Shown here: positions 24,195-34,624 of the stretch, piece after piece
Position numbering within the stretch: position 1 is the stretch's first letter
Layout of the letters: each line of letters opens with the position of its first letter
Assembly (NCBI RefSeq): GCF_027887165.1
Contig: NC_077230.1
Coordinates: forward strand, 347,071,989-347,135,988
Source: Monodelphis domestica
Taxonomy: Eukaryota > Chordata > Mammalia > Didelphimorphia > Didelphidae
Direction of reading: 5' to 3'
DNA length: 64,000 nt
Made by a program: the position numbers and the translations under genes
The notes under the pieces: generated by a model
What the model was told of the DNA's origin: nothing
Seen by the model: only the letters and a program-made list of their open reading frames with translations
Databases searched by the model: none

Positions 24195-24440
24195 CTTTTT
24201 CTAGCCTTCTTGATTTTATATACAGGAAAAACTGAGACCATAGGAGGAGAAGTGACTTGCCCAAAGTCATACAGATAATAAATGGAAAAGTCAGGATCAT
24301 GAGATCACAGTGAAGAAGCTTAATAAATGCTTTCTGACCACTACATTTGGAGCAGAAAGAGATCTTAGAGGCCAGCAATTCCAACCCTATATTTTATACA
24401 TGAATAAACAGAGGCAAGGAAATGTCTTGCCTAAAATCAC
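24195..24440 (-). repeat. MIR-like SINE fragments
   Basis: Two antisense MIR-like pieces: acaggaaaaactgagaccat with agtgacttgcccaaagtcat, and gatcttagaggccagcaatt with tacatgaataaacagaggca. Confidence 0.65.
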
Positions 24441-24599
24441 ACTGAGGTTGGAATTGCTTGTCAGTTCTGGGAGAGGGTAGGGAAGAGAGGAAGGAGAGAA
24501 TATGAATCATGTAACCATGGAAAAGTACTATAAAAATAAATAGATAAAATTTTAAAAAATTTAAAAAAACAACATACTGATGTGTAAGTGTCAGAGGTA

Positions 24600-26140
24600 G
24601 GATTTGAACTCAGGTCTGTTGTAACTCCAGGGACTTCACTCTACCCACTTTTATCACATGTACTTCCTCTCAATGGTAACCAGGTCTCCAGACTCCAGAT
24701 CCAGGGGGGTCTTTCAATTACCTCACACTCCTTTCCTTTAAGCTGAATCTAAGAGAGGCAGAGAGGCAAGGCACTGGAGGGGAAAGGAGGCAAATGATCT
24801 CTGCAAAGATAAAGGTCCTTTTTTTCACACTGAGCTTCCTAGAGGGAAGGTCTGAATCTCCCCTCAGATCAGGGGTTCCCTGAGGCCAAGCATCCTGGCT
24901 TACAGACCCCTCCTTTCAGAGAATCTTGGTACCTTACTCTCTGAGGGACAGACCTTTAACAGACTGTTGATCTTGTCTGGATATCCAACTCTGTTTACGG
25001 GGGTTGAATTTCTAAGGCCATACTTAGGTTGCTGGTCTGACCTGGGCAGGAGCCTGGAGAGAAGGCAGAACAAGGAGATCATAGCAAGAGAACCAGGGAG
25101 GGATGTGGAGAGAAGAGCAGCAGACCTCAGCAACCAGTTCTGTCCAGGGAGGGTGACCAGGGAGACCCTGTCAAATTCTTCGACTGTTTAGATCCTTGGG
25201 GATTGTCGATTCTTGGCAAAGGGGTGGGAGGATGGGAAGGAGATGTTGCCAGGGATTAAGAACTGGGCAGCCTCAGAGACAGGACTTTGTTCACTGTCTC
25301 ATATGCCCATAATTTCTCTCCCTCTTTCCCTATTCCTAATCAGCCTGTCTTTCATTGGTGATGATTGTTTCCCTCTGACATCATCTGGCACTTATTAATG
25401 TCCTTTTTTTCGTGTTTTTGAATTCTGGTCTTAAGCCCCAAATAAAATGGGCATTTCTGAACACATAGTAGAACAGTAAAAGAAGACTGTACGAGAACTA
25501 TCTGGTCTGTATGATAAGCAGCTCACTTTTCTTATTAAAAATAGGATAAATTCACCTTGTAGCTTTCAAAGCTATCCTGCTTTTCTGTGCTTCTTTCTTG
25601 TTCTAATGCCTTATGCAATATTAAATTAATGCCGGTGCCTTATCTCCCTAACTCGATGGAGATCCCCAAGAAGACAGGATACACATCTCTTGACCAAACC
25701 TCCTCTCTGCTTCAGAGGCTAAGGCTCTGTATATAGTAGGTGCCTAATAAATGTCAGTTGGATAGAACTGTTTGACCCTAAGGCCACTCCAGTGTCTTAA
25801 TCCAGGTAATACACTGAAGGGGACCAGTCCTCAGACTGGTATAAACCAGGGAGGAAAGCTGATTGTAGTGCTTGCCATGGGAATCCTCAGACCCTAGAGA
25901 GTAGTTTGTTGAAAAGTATGCCCTGCCAGACATAAATCCGGAGTCTCTGGCTTGATTAGCCGGTTCCTGGGAGTCAAGGAAGCCAGATTCTCTTACACTC
26001 TATTCCCGTCCTCCATATTTTTCTCAACCTCTTAAGTGTCTCTCCCTCAACTTCTCCATGTCTCCTAGACATGAACACAGGACTCTGTACACAACAGCAG
26101 CTTAATAAATGTCTCTGAATTGACATGAAACCCCATCCCT
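24600..26140. other. Mostly unassigned sequence
   Basis: No gene evidence. Weak MIR/L2 3'-end-like tails occur at about 25,720-25,760 (tatatagtaggtgcctaata) and 26,090-26,115. The remaining stretch looks unique. Confidence 0.45.
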
Positions 26141-26144
26141 ACCC

Positions 26145-26560
26145 TTTTCAGTGCAAGAGCTTTTTGGCCGCCGTTTCCCTCCTCAGATAATATCCTATGG
26201 GGCCAATGTTCCCAAGAAGACTTGGCCTGAACTTGGGGAGCTGGGAAAGGAGCCATCAAAACTGATGCCCGTCCCTGGCTGGGAGAAGAGGAGGCCCCTT
26301 TCCTCTCCCGGACCCAGGGAGTTATTTCTGTGTTCCTACCCAGGTCAAAAATAACCTAGCCTCAATCCCCTGGGACCTCCCAGTTATTTTGATCAGCCCC
26401 CAAGAAAGCAAGCTCAGGGAATGCTGCCACCTGACCCTGGGGGGAGGACAAGTAAAGCTGAAGGAGGAACAATCAAGATCAAGTCCCACCCTCCTGTGGG
26501 TTACCCAGCTTCCTCCACAGCTTCCAAGCCCCTCCCTAAACCCGTCAGTCAAAAGTCAGC
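26145..26560. other. Repeat-free block with A/T-core motifs, candidate regulatory sequence
   Basis: The segment has no recognised repeat and contains three variants of an A/T core within 75 bp: agttatttctg, tcaaaaataacc and agttattttgatc (26,321-26,393). They resemble MEF2/homeodomain-type cores. This is a motif observation without evidence of function. Confidence 0.25.
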
Positions 26561-26629
26561 CCTCAAGAGCCTAGAAAGACATTTAGACCCAGTGAACACA
26601 AGGCAATGTAGTCCTTGCAGTGCTGCATG

Positions 26630-26830
26630 AAGTTAGACCCATCTGAGTTCAAATCCCCGCTCCAGCACTTACTGGTGAGCTATGTGACCACAGACAAGTC
26701 ACACAACCTAGCCTCCACCTCTCGAAGCATTAGTTTCCTCCTTTTTAAAATGAGGATAATGCTGCGTGTAATACCCACTACCATCAAAGAACCAGTCATT
26801 GCGTGCCTTACAAAGTTTAAAGCACTATAT
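26630..26830 (+). repeat. MIR-like SINE
   Basis: Sense MIR: atctgagttcaaatccccgc, cacttactggtgagctatgt, gcattagtttcctccttttt and aaaatgaggataatgctgcg. Confidence 0.82.
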
Positions 26831-26899
26831 TAAAAGGACAATGATCACACACGATTTAGAAAGGAACCCGGAATCCAGGATATCAAAAAGTGGGAGAAA

Positions 26900-27090
26900 A
26901 CTGGAACACAGAACATTAGAGCTGGAAGAAAGCTGTACACCTAGAAGCAGAGCTGGAATGGACCTTTGAGACCACCGTAGTTCAACTTGCCTCATTTTAG
27001 AAAGAAATGGAAGGAAGGAATTGTCCAAGGTCACACAGGTAGCAAGTGAGGGATGTGACTCAAAACCAGGTCTCTTCTGCCTCTAATTTT
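26900..27090 (-). repeat. MIR-like SINE
   Basis: Antisense core with gcctcattttagaaagaaat and gtccaaggtcacacaggtag. Confidence 0.65.
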
Positions 27091-27129
27091 ATCATAGCAC
27101 AGAAATCTCTTCACTCTGGCAGCTCCCTC

Positions 27130-27415
27130 CACCTTTGGACTTTTCACTGTTAGGTACCCTCTGCCCTGTAACCTCTTGGGATGCTTGGCTGGTTCCTTCT
27201 GGAACCTTCCCTTCTAAAGAGAAGCTCTCTATCTCTGGGCCCCCTTTCTCCTTCCTGCTTACCTCCTTTTCAGCTTCCTGTTTATGTAGTTTTCCACTAT
27301 TAGAGTGTAAGCTCCTGGAAGGCAGGAGGAGCTGCGATTCTTTAGGCTTAAATTTGTTTTCCTAGCACTTAGTTCAAGGCCTAGCAAGTATCTAGGAGTT
27401 TAACAAGTGATTGTC
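27130..27415 (+). repeat. L2-like LINE 3' fragment
   Basis: Ends with the typical tagagtgtaagctcctggaa and ggcaggaggagctgcgattc; the upstream part is diverged. Confidence 0.55.
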
Positions 27416-28857
27416 TATTTGATTTTCCACTACTATGGACTCAACCAGAAATCAAGCCATTTTTTGACATCTCTTTGCAAGCCTCACCCCTTTGGGGTTT
27501 TGGAGTAGCCTGGAGTCCATCACCAGATCACTTTCTCTAGCAGAACTTTCCCTCCTTCCTCCAGACTTTTGTTTAGAAGGAAGGAGAGGAAATTCAGCTT
27601 CAAGATGAGAAGAGAACTTTTTTCAATGTCTACTAATGGTCCCTCCTGTTCAGGGAAAGATGTCAGCCTCAGACCAGAAGCCTCTGGAGGGTTGTTAGTG
27701 CTATGTCTTCCCCATTTAGGCTGGGGTCTAATTATGTCAATTAAGTTTCAGGGCAAGGCTCCCACTTCCTAGATGCCCCCTCCCCTAGGCTGCACACTAA
27801 TTTTCTTGCCCTTCCCCCCCTCACAGCTTCCACTCTGATCACTGTTACTCACACACAGTGACACAGAGTCACCTGTGCTAACCAACCACTTCACCACACA
27901 TGCACTCCCTGCCTGGCTTCCTCACATTCACACAGAACGCCTCCCACACACAGACACAGTGTCACCTGGCCTCAGACTCTCCAGGCTAAAGTTTCCTGGG
28001 GAGGGGAAGCCCAGGCAGCTGACATCCTTCTCCCCTTCCCTTCCCATATGGCTCCCTGATTCTGGGCTCCTAACCAGGGCCTCACCTCACTGAGGGCAGA
28101 TCCCAATAGGATAGGCTTGGGATCCCAGTCTGCTTAGGAAGGAAGGATGTTCTGGGACAGTCCCCTTACTCTAGATCACTGGCCCCCAGATCTCCCAGTG
28201 CCTGGTACCCTTAGACAGGCAGTAGCTGAGCCCTGCAGGTTCCTGAGTACAAGCTTTCCCAGACCAGCAACAATTTAAATACACACCTTCCCCCACCCCC
28301 TCCCAACCTCCTAATGCAATTCATGAAACAGCAAGTTTTCAATGGTGGTACATAGTCAGCCTTTTCCCACCCAGAGGTGGGCCCCTCCTCCTTTCCTAGC
28401 ACAGAGACAGTGGGCTGGAAGAACACAAGCATCCCTGGTGGGGAAAGTTTGGATCAGCCAGGAATCTGAGGGAACTGGGGGTCTGAAGAGGTGGGACCTG
28501 GGATGCTCCAGAGATGGAAGAGCTCAGTTGGGGAAAACCTGGGAGAAAGAAGCTTGGGGTCAAAGCAAGTAGAAGCAAGAGGCTCAGGGGACACAGAGAC
28601 AGGTGGTCAGGAGTCTGAGGGCCTGAACACAGAACAAGGCTTCAGAGTAAGTGGGGGAAGGGATAAAGAAGTCAGGGCTTCTTGCTTGGAGAGTGGGCTG
28701 CAGGCCCATGGACTGAGAAGAATGAGGAGACAAGGAATCTTGGGGAGGGATTCCAACAGGCGTCTAAGGGCACAGATAAGGGGGTCTGTAGAATCAGAGA
28801 GACAGAAGGGTCTAGAAAAGGGAGGTGAAAGATCCTAGAAATATGGGGCCAGAGATA

Positions 28858-28860
<3 letters not shown>
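27416..28860. other. No gene recognised
   Basis: Moderately GC-rich, low-repeat sequence leading up to the (TG)n and CpG island. The minus strand would be the start of the first intron if the CpG island promoter is used in that direction. No coding exon was identified. Confidence 0.45.

Positions 28861-28910
<50 letters not shown>
28861..28910. repeat. (TG)20(CG)4 alternating purine-pyrimidine repeat
   Basis: A perfect 40-bp TG run is followed by CGCGCGCGTG. The whole 50 bp alternates purine and pyrimidine, which favours Z-DNA. It lies about 230 bp from the CpG island edge. Confidence 0.95.
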
Positions 28911-29139
28911 CCAGTGAAAGAGGCTGGGGAGATCTAAGTCGAGGAGAGAGTAAGGGGAAGCAAGAAATCCAGGGGAAAGACCAGGGAAGAGTCGAGGCTA
29001 GAAAAACAGAGTTTGGGAATGAATCTAGTTTCCTTGATCAGGTAACTGGGGGAATCAGATATACAGGATAGAAAAGAGGATGACCGGTGGGCTAAAGATA
29101 TCGACAAGAGGTTGGGGAGCATGAGATCTCCAGGTAGAA

Positions 29140-29720
29140 GGGGGCGCCCATGCCACAGGTCCCCGAGACAGATGCCCAAAGGAAAGGGCTCCCTCCGCAC
29201 CCTGGCAATGGCACCCTGCATCGTCTCCCTTCTGGCCCTCGGAGTGCGTCAACCTCTCCCCAGACTAGGACGCAGAGTGGGACTCACACACTGTCTCAGT
29301 CCGATAGGGATGGCTAAGGCCAGGAGCCGCTTAAGCGCGGCCGAAGCCAAATCCCCTCGTCCGGTTCCCCACGGGGGGAGCGCAGGATGCGCCCGCCGCC
29401 CGCCACGACGCGCTGAAGGTCAGTGGCCACAGAAACCCACAGCTAGGACGGAGGGCTCACTCCTTACCTGGCCGCCCGGGCTGCGGAGCAAGGCTCCGGC
29501 TCCGGCTCCCTCCGCCCGTCCTCGGAGCCAGGGCGCATCGGCCGACTAGACCCCCCTCCCCCCCAACGCCGTTCGGCGATCGGGATCGGACACCCGCAAA
29601 CCCAGCGCTCTCCTTTTGAATGAATCGCCTGCAGCGCACAAAGTAACAATTCGGCCCCGGAACCCCGCCTACAGGTCACGTCACAAGTGCCGGCTTACCT
29701 CCCCGCCCCTCCAGTCTGAT
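29140..29720. promoter_or_regulatory. CpG island, candidate promoter
   Basis: CpG dinucleotides are dense here and rare on both sides, and the block is strongly GC-rich. Around 29,676-29,690 there is a GGTCACGTCACAAG segment with a CRE-like core (TGACGTGA on the minus strand), and GC boxes (GGGGCGGGG) lie at about 29,700-29,710. A second CRE-like TGATGTCA sits at about 29,732-29,739. Two minus-strand donors follow, supporting transcription towards lower coordinates. By mammalian gene order ARHGEF17 is followed by RELT on the same strand, so RELT is the leading candidate, by inference only. Confidence 0.75.
29468..29650 (-). other. Candidate minus-strand first exon
   Basis: Within the CpG island the minus strand reads ...gcccgggcggccag and then gtaagg, a strong splice donor at the 29,467/29,468 boundary. 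The right limit is a guess. A second strong donor (ggggcggggag then gtaagc) ends at about 29,701, so alternative first exons are possible. An open frame crosses the exon, but it has low-complexity composition and no recognised protein, so the exon is probably untranslated. No downstream exon could be matched. Confidence 0.4.
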
Positions 29721-29746
29721 CTGTGACTCTGTGACATCACAAAGGT

Positions 29747-29769
29747 CCCCCCCACCCCACCCCACCCCC
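29747..29769 (-). promoter_or_regulatory. G-quadruplex-prone run upstream of the CpG-island first exon
   Basis: The plus strand has four consecutive C-runs of 4-7 separated by single A residues, so the minus strand carries closely spaced G4-G7 runs. It lies about 40-100 bp upstream of the candidate transcription start in the minus direction, next to a TGATGTCA element. Confidence 0.6.
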
Positions 29770-30092
29770 GCAGCAGGCTACTCGGAGCAGAGGACTGAGC
29801 ATTTTCTTCGGCTGTGCCATCTCCTGGGCCACCTAAGGAAATGCAGCATCTCCTCCCCCAGCATGCAGTGACCGGAGCCGGTTGGGGGTGGGAGAGGGAG
29901 AAATGGAAAGGAAGCCGCCCTTGGAGGAGCTGGGGCTAGGGAGGAAGAGGAGGGCAGAGGTCAACCCTAGGCTTCCATTCTCTGCCTCCCAAGGGAGAGA
30001 CTCCAAGTTTGGGCGTTGGGAAAGCCTCCCCATTGCAATTCCCTACTCTGCGCCTCCGGGCTCCATTCTGTGGGGTTACAAGGTGCCTTCCA

Positions 30093-30245
30093 GGTCTTTG
30101 TTGCTGTTAGTCGTTTTTTCAGTCGTGTCTGACTCTTTGTGACTCAATTTTGGGGTTTTCTTGGTAGAGATACTTGGAATGGTTTGTCATGTCCTTCTCC
30201 AGCTCAGTTTACAGATGAGGAACCTGAGGCAGACAGGGTCACCCA
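30093..30245 (-). mobile_element. Partial longer marsupial CORE-SINE (MAR1-like)
   Basis: Antisense fragment with ttgctgttagtcgttttttc, cttggtagagatacttggaa and tacagatgaggaacctgagg; it ends before the 5' part. Confidence 0.82.
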
Positions 30246-30639
30246 GTGTCTGAGCCCTCATTGGAACTTGCTCAGTCTGACTTTATCCCTCTTCCAGCTC
30301 TGCTGGGCTTTTAGTACGGAGGAAAAGTCCCGGCACTACGTGGCGGAACTTCGCGCGTTCCCCAGGGGTTTCCTCTTCACCAGCTCCGCACCATTTCTCT
30401 GAAGGGACCCTAGGAGTGGAGGCCATCTACACTGGGCTAAGGTGGTCTGAGAATGCTTCGCAGAGAAGCTGGGACGGACGGACGGAAGTTGAGCAGGGAA
30501 GACCCAGCCCAAGAAAAGCCCCGGAGTGGAGGATAATGACTGGTTGGGCTGGGTGGAGAGGTCTGGGCAGGCAAACACTTCTGATTGCCCCAGCAGATGG
30601 AGTGGTAAACAAAAGGGGCGGCGGGCCCGGGAAGTCGGA

Positions 30640-30830
30640 GTTAGGGGGGAGGGAGCCGGACTGGGCTGGTCGTGAAGTTTGCGCTCCGAGGGAAAAGGAG
30701 ATTCTATCTGGGAATAAGACACCAGCTTGGGGAGAGTATGTGAGTTTCCCTTTCCCCAGGCTGGCCTCAGCCCTAGGGTCATTATTACCACAGATGTGGT
30801 CCTAAATGTAAGCCAACCTGTGACTCCGGA
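30640..30830 (+). repeat. Unassigned repeat family C, partial copy
   Basis: Contains gcttggggagagtatgtgag, ccctttccccaggctggcct and tattaccacagatgtggtcc, similar to 32,200-32,340. The two stretches line up over about 140 bp with moderate divergence by eye. Confidence 0.4.
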
Positions 30831-31044
30831 AGATGAAAGGGCTCTCTGCTTTGGGGGAGGGGAGTGGTCCCTGAAGGCGGGACCCTCGGGTGGGCCCACC
30901 GACCAAGGGCTGTCTAAGTTCTAGATCCTCCTCCCCCCCATTCCTCTACAGTTCCGAAGATAAAACAACACATTAATCCAGGGTTGTGCATAACCCTGGA
31001 GGCATGGAGTCACACCTGCTTTCCTGAAGTGAAGCCTGAATTTG

Positions 31045-31120
31045 TCCCCTCTGAGACTGAACCCAGGACCTTCCATCTCTAGGCCTGGCTCTCTATCCAC
31101 TGAGATACCTAGCTACCCAA
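31045..31120 (-). mobile_element. 5' part of a marsupial CORE-SINE
   Basis: Only gaacccaggaccttccatct to tatccactgagatacctagc remains. Confidence 0.75.
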
Positions 31121-31499
31121 CTCTCCCACCTTGAATGTTGGGCTGACTTCAGCCCACAGGCAGTTAGTTATCTCACAGGCAGATCTCTTCCAGTCAGGCA
31201 GCAGAAGCCGCATTGGTTCTTACGCTTCGGCCCTGGGGGGCTTTGTTTCTGATTTTCACCCTGGCTCTCCACAGCCCTGCTGCCCAGAGGGCAGACGCCT
31301 CTAGCTCCCTCTGGGGCTTGGGCATAGGGAAGAGAGTGTAGCTCTGAGAAGGGGTTTGAGCATCTCGCCTCTTTGGGGTCTCCATGATAACAGGAAACAG
31401 TAGAGATTCAGAACTGAGGACCAGAAAAGAATGACATCTTGGAATCAGAATATAATAATATCAATATATTATTAATCTTAATTAGAATATAATTCTAAT

Positions 31500-31985
31500 A
31501 ACCAGCCAATAAACATTTATTAAGCACCTACTGTGTCAAGAACAAAGTGTGTACAAAAAAAAGTCCAAAATAAAACCCAAGGGTCCAGTTGGCTCTTGAG
31601 TTCACATTCTGATGGAGGAAATAACTTGTAAACAACTAAACAGCTAAGTAGCACATTGGATAGAGTGCCAGGCATGGAGATAGGAGGTCCTGGGTTCAGA
31701 TATGACCTCAAGACACTTCTTAGCTGTGTGACCCTGGACAAGTCACTTTACCCCAATTGCCCAGCCCTTCCTCTTCTTAGCATGGAAAGTAAGGGTTTAA
31801 AAAAAAAAACTCTGTACAAAGAAGATATATACAGAGTATATAGAAAGTAATCTTAGAGGGGAGGTAAAGAAACAGGTCAGCTTGAACTGGAAGGTGCAGT
31901 AAGGAACAGGGGCTTGACCAGGGAGGACCCAGGACCTCCCCTTTCTACGCCTGGCTCTCAATCCACTGAGCCACCCAACTACCCC
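31500..31985 (+). repeat. Ancient repeat (family B) with SINE insertions
   Basis: Starts accagccaataaacatttat and continues with aaataacttgtaaacaacta; a CORE-SINE is inserted at 31,650-31,810, and a CORE-SINE 5' fragment (antisense) lies at 31,925-31,984. Confidence 0.5.
31650..31810 (+). mobile_element. Marsupial CORE-SINE
   Basis: Sense copy (gcacattggatagagtgcca to gtaagggtttaaaaaaaaaa), somewhat shortened in the 3' third. Confidence 0.88.
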
Positions 31986-32340
31986 AACCTTGGCATCTTT
32001 GATGTCTGACTAAGCTCTAAGTGCTCTGCAGTGCCTACATCCATCAGGGCTATAGGAATAAATTGTTTTCATCTTCCCATTTTAGGCGGGGGGAAGTCTT
32101 TATGTGCTTGGGGTAGACTTCCCCCTAACTCACCAATGGGTGTGAGGCTTATCTGTTACCCTCAACCTGTTTATCTAAGTGTTTCCAAGAAAAGGAAGAT
32201 TCCAAGAACAGGGGGATAGAAACAGTGCACCATCTTGGGGGAGAGAAAGGGAATTTCCATTTCTCCAGGCTGGGTTCAATGCTGGGGCTACCACTACCAC
32301 AAGGGCCTGATGGTCACTAGGTTCAGATCCATGATTCTGT
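31984..32340 (+). repeat. Unassigned repeat family C, most complete copy
   Basis: The 31,984-32,180 part (aaccttggcatctttgatgt, aggaataaattgttttcatc, ttccccctaactcaccaatg, accctcaacctgtttatcta) recurs at 33,441-33,655. The 32,200-32,340 part recurs at 30,640-30,830. Both copies with the first part are preceded by the 5' end of an antisense CORE-SINE. Confidence 0.5.
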
Positions 32341-32790
32341 AAGATCAGGGTGGAGACGGTGGCAAGGAGGAGTAGGAAAGGCCTTGTGGGTCTTGAAAGG
32401 AAGTCAAGAAATGGAGGTGAGAAGGGAGAATCTTCCAGAGGCAGCTGGGGCAAAGGCATGGAGACAATGAGATAAGAGTGTTTAAGGCAATGCAAGTAGG
32501 CAGCCCAGTTTTCTCCCACTGAATGATGGGGTTAGATTAGATGACTTCCAAAGACTCTCTGAGCTCTGCCATTTAATATCAATGTTGCACACTGAGTGTG
32601 TGGAGGGGAGTCAAGAATGAGAAGACTGAGAAGGGAGGAAAGATGGCCATGTTATGAAGAAAAAGCTTTAAATGCCAACCAGAGGGATCTTGTAATCCAG
32701 GAGGGACTAGGGAGCCACCAGAGCTCACTGAATAGGGGAGTGACATGGTAGCATTTAGAAAAATCCTTTTGGCAGTTAAGTGGAATGTGT
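32340..32790 (+). repeat. 3' part of ancient repeat family B
   Basis: Purine-rich text (ggaaaggccttgtgggtctt, aaaagctttaaatgccaacc, ttttggcagttaagtggaat) matches the 3' part of the long 10.7-kb copy. Confidence 0.4.
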
Positions 32791-32919
32791 CACAGTTGGG
32801 AGATGCCTTGGATTAGAGAATGCAATATGTTATAGCTAGGAGGGATATTAAAACATATCTTACTATCTGAATGCATTGAACTAGAACTTAGAAACTCAAA
32901 GCTGAGAATGATTTAGATG

Positions 32920-33020
32920 ATTGTTTTGTTGTTGGTCCTTCATTTCACAAGGTCCAGTGGCTTGCAAGACAAAAGTCAGGATGACTGGCTATGGTCCAGG
33001 ACACAGTGGATGACCTTAAT
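32920..33020 (-). repeat. RTE-derived repeat fragment
   Basis: Starts gttgttggtccttcatttca and contains ggtccagtggcttgcaagac, antisense to the longer 46.0-kb copy. Confidence 0.5.
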
Positions 33021-33029
33021 ATCGTTTTT

Positions 33030-33440
33030 CTTTTTAAACCCTTACCTTCTGTCTTAGAATTAGATTTTAGGGGCAGCTGGATTGAGAGCCAGTCCTAGAG
33101 ACAGGAGGTCCTAGGTTCAAAAGCTGTGTGACCCTGGGCAAGTCACTTGACCCCCATTGCCTAGCCCTTACCACTCTTCTGCCTTGGAGCCAATACACAG
33201 TATTGACTCCAAGACGGAAGGTAAGGGTTTTAATTAAAAAAAAAGGAATTAGATTTTAACTGGATTAATTAATTAATTAGAATTAGATTTAATAGAATTA
33301 AGCACTGATTCCAAGGCAGAAGAGTGTTAAGGGCTAGGCAATAGGGGTTAAGTGACTTGCCCAGGGTCATATAACTAGGAATTGAACCCAGGACCTTCCA
33401 TCTCTAGACTTGACTCTCAATCCCCTGAGCCACCTGACCC
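33030..33440 (-). mobile_element. Marsupial CORE-SINE carrying a nested CORE-SINE
   Basis: The antisense outer copy begins ttttaaacccttaccttctg, is interrupted at 33,070-33,245, and resumes through gattccaaggcagaagagtg and gtgacttgcccagggtcata to ccacctgacccc. A small aattaattaattagaattag expansion follows the insert. Confidence 0.88.
33070..33245 (+). mobile_element. Nested marsupial CORE-SINE with perfect target-site duplication
   Basis: A sense copy inserted in the middle of an antisense copy of the same family. The 13-bp repeat gaattagatttta is at 33,057-33,069 and 33,246-33,258. It lacks about 25 bp of the 5' region (ggggcagctggattgagagc). Confidence 0.95.
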
Positions 33441-33655
33441 CAACCTTGGCATCTTTGATATCTGACCAAGCTCTAAGCATTCCACCAGTGCCTGCTTCCT
33501 CCACCATCATGGCTATAGGAATAAATTGTTTTCATCTTCCCATTTTAGGCTGGGGGGGAGTTTGGGGGAGTCTTTATGTGCTTGGGGGTAGACTTCCCCC
33601 TAAGTCACTGATGGGTCTGAGCTTATTGGTTACCCTCAACCTGTTTATTTAGCCC
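33441..33655 (+). repeat. Unassigned repeat family C, second copy of the 5' part
   Basis: Strong similarity to 31,984-32,180 (same order of aaccttggcatctttgatat, aggaataaattgttttcatc, ctttatgtgcttgggggtag, accctcaacctgtttattta), estimated at well over 80% identity by eye, with a G-run length difference. Confidence 0.6.
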
Positions 33656-33915
33656 ATTGGCCAAAATGGTTTTAGCAGAGTTTGGCCACTCCCTGTGCAT
33701 GCTCTAGTTTCTTGGAGCTAAGGGTGAGAGTTGGGTGAAAAGTGGATACCAGAGGTGGGTAAGGCACCCTGAAAAGCCCTCCCATCAGAGGCACAAGTTC
33801 TCTCTGAATACTTTCTGTATTTGGTCTGGGAAAGACATTAGATTATTAATGGAGCATAAAATGTTCAAATTGGAGAGATTCTTAGTACATAAATTGTAAG
33901 AGCTAGAAAATACCT

Positions 33916-34560
33916 TAGAATAGGGGTTCTTAACTTTTGGGGGTACCATGCACCCCTTTAGCAGTTTGGGGAAGCCCACTGGCCCTATCTCAAGAACAAT
34001 GCTTTAAAATGCATAGGATTCCAGAAGAAACCAATTACAGTAGAGTTATATATAATCAGTTTTCTTAATTATAGTATATTTATTAACAAAAATTAAATAC
34101 ATAGAATTGACACAGAAACCAATTCCAGTATAATATATAATCATAATTCTTTTTTAAAAAATCCTTCCCTTCCCTCTTGGAATCAATAGTATGTATTGGT
34201 TTCTAGGCAGAAGAATGGTAAGGGATAGGCAATGGGGATTAAGTGACTTGCCAAGAGTCACATAGCTGGGAAGTATCTGAGGTCAGATTTGAACCTGGGA
34301 CCTCCAGTCTCTAGGCCTGGCTCTCAATCCACTGAACCACTCAGCTACCCTCTACAATCATACTGATTTTCAAATATAAAATTGCTACAGTTCATCACAT
34401 TATTCAGTGGTGAATCTTGTTTGTTACTGTCATTCCCATTCCTTTTTTTCATTTAGATCATAATAAAGTTGAATTTTAAATATCTAAAAACAAAACAAAA
34501 CAAAAAAATAAACAAACCCAAGTTCACAGACCCCCAAGTTAAAACCACTTTGCTCATAGA
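33916..34560 (+). mobile_element. DNA transposon remnant, TIR family A, with SINE inserted
   Basis: Left end ggggttcttaacttttgggg and right end cagacccccaagttaaaacc form an imperfect inverted repeat. The interior has catgcacccctttagcagtt, aaatgcataggattccagaa and ttcacagacccccaagtt. A CORE-SINE lies at 34,150-34,351. Confidence 0.6.
34150..34351 (-). mobile_element. Marsupial CORE-SINE inside the DNA transposon remnant
   Basis: Antisense copy (ttaaaaaatccttcccttcc to ccactcagctaccc), flanked by ataatcata and acaatcata. Confidence 0.9.
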
Positions 34561-34624
34561 AAATCAAATGTGAGAGATGATAGGAAGTTTACAACACAGA
34601 TGGGATTCAAAGGGGGGTCTTTGA

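Noticed and set aside
27240..27270. Minus-strand splice-donor-like aaggag/gtaagc as a possible RELT exon end
   Set aside because: It lies inside an L2-like repeat, with no open frame resembling RELT before it.
29112..29549. 145-codon plus-strand open frame across the CpG island
   Set aside because: Arg/Pro/Ala-rich composition is what any GC-rich island yields. No homology was recognised and the splice donors support the other strand.
30336..30899. 187-codon antisense open frame upstream of the CpG island
   Set aside because: Low-complexity Pro/Ser-rich, partly overlapping repeat family C, and no recognised domain or splice-flanked structure.
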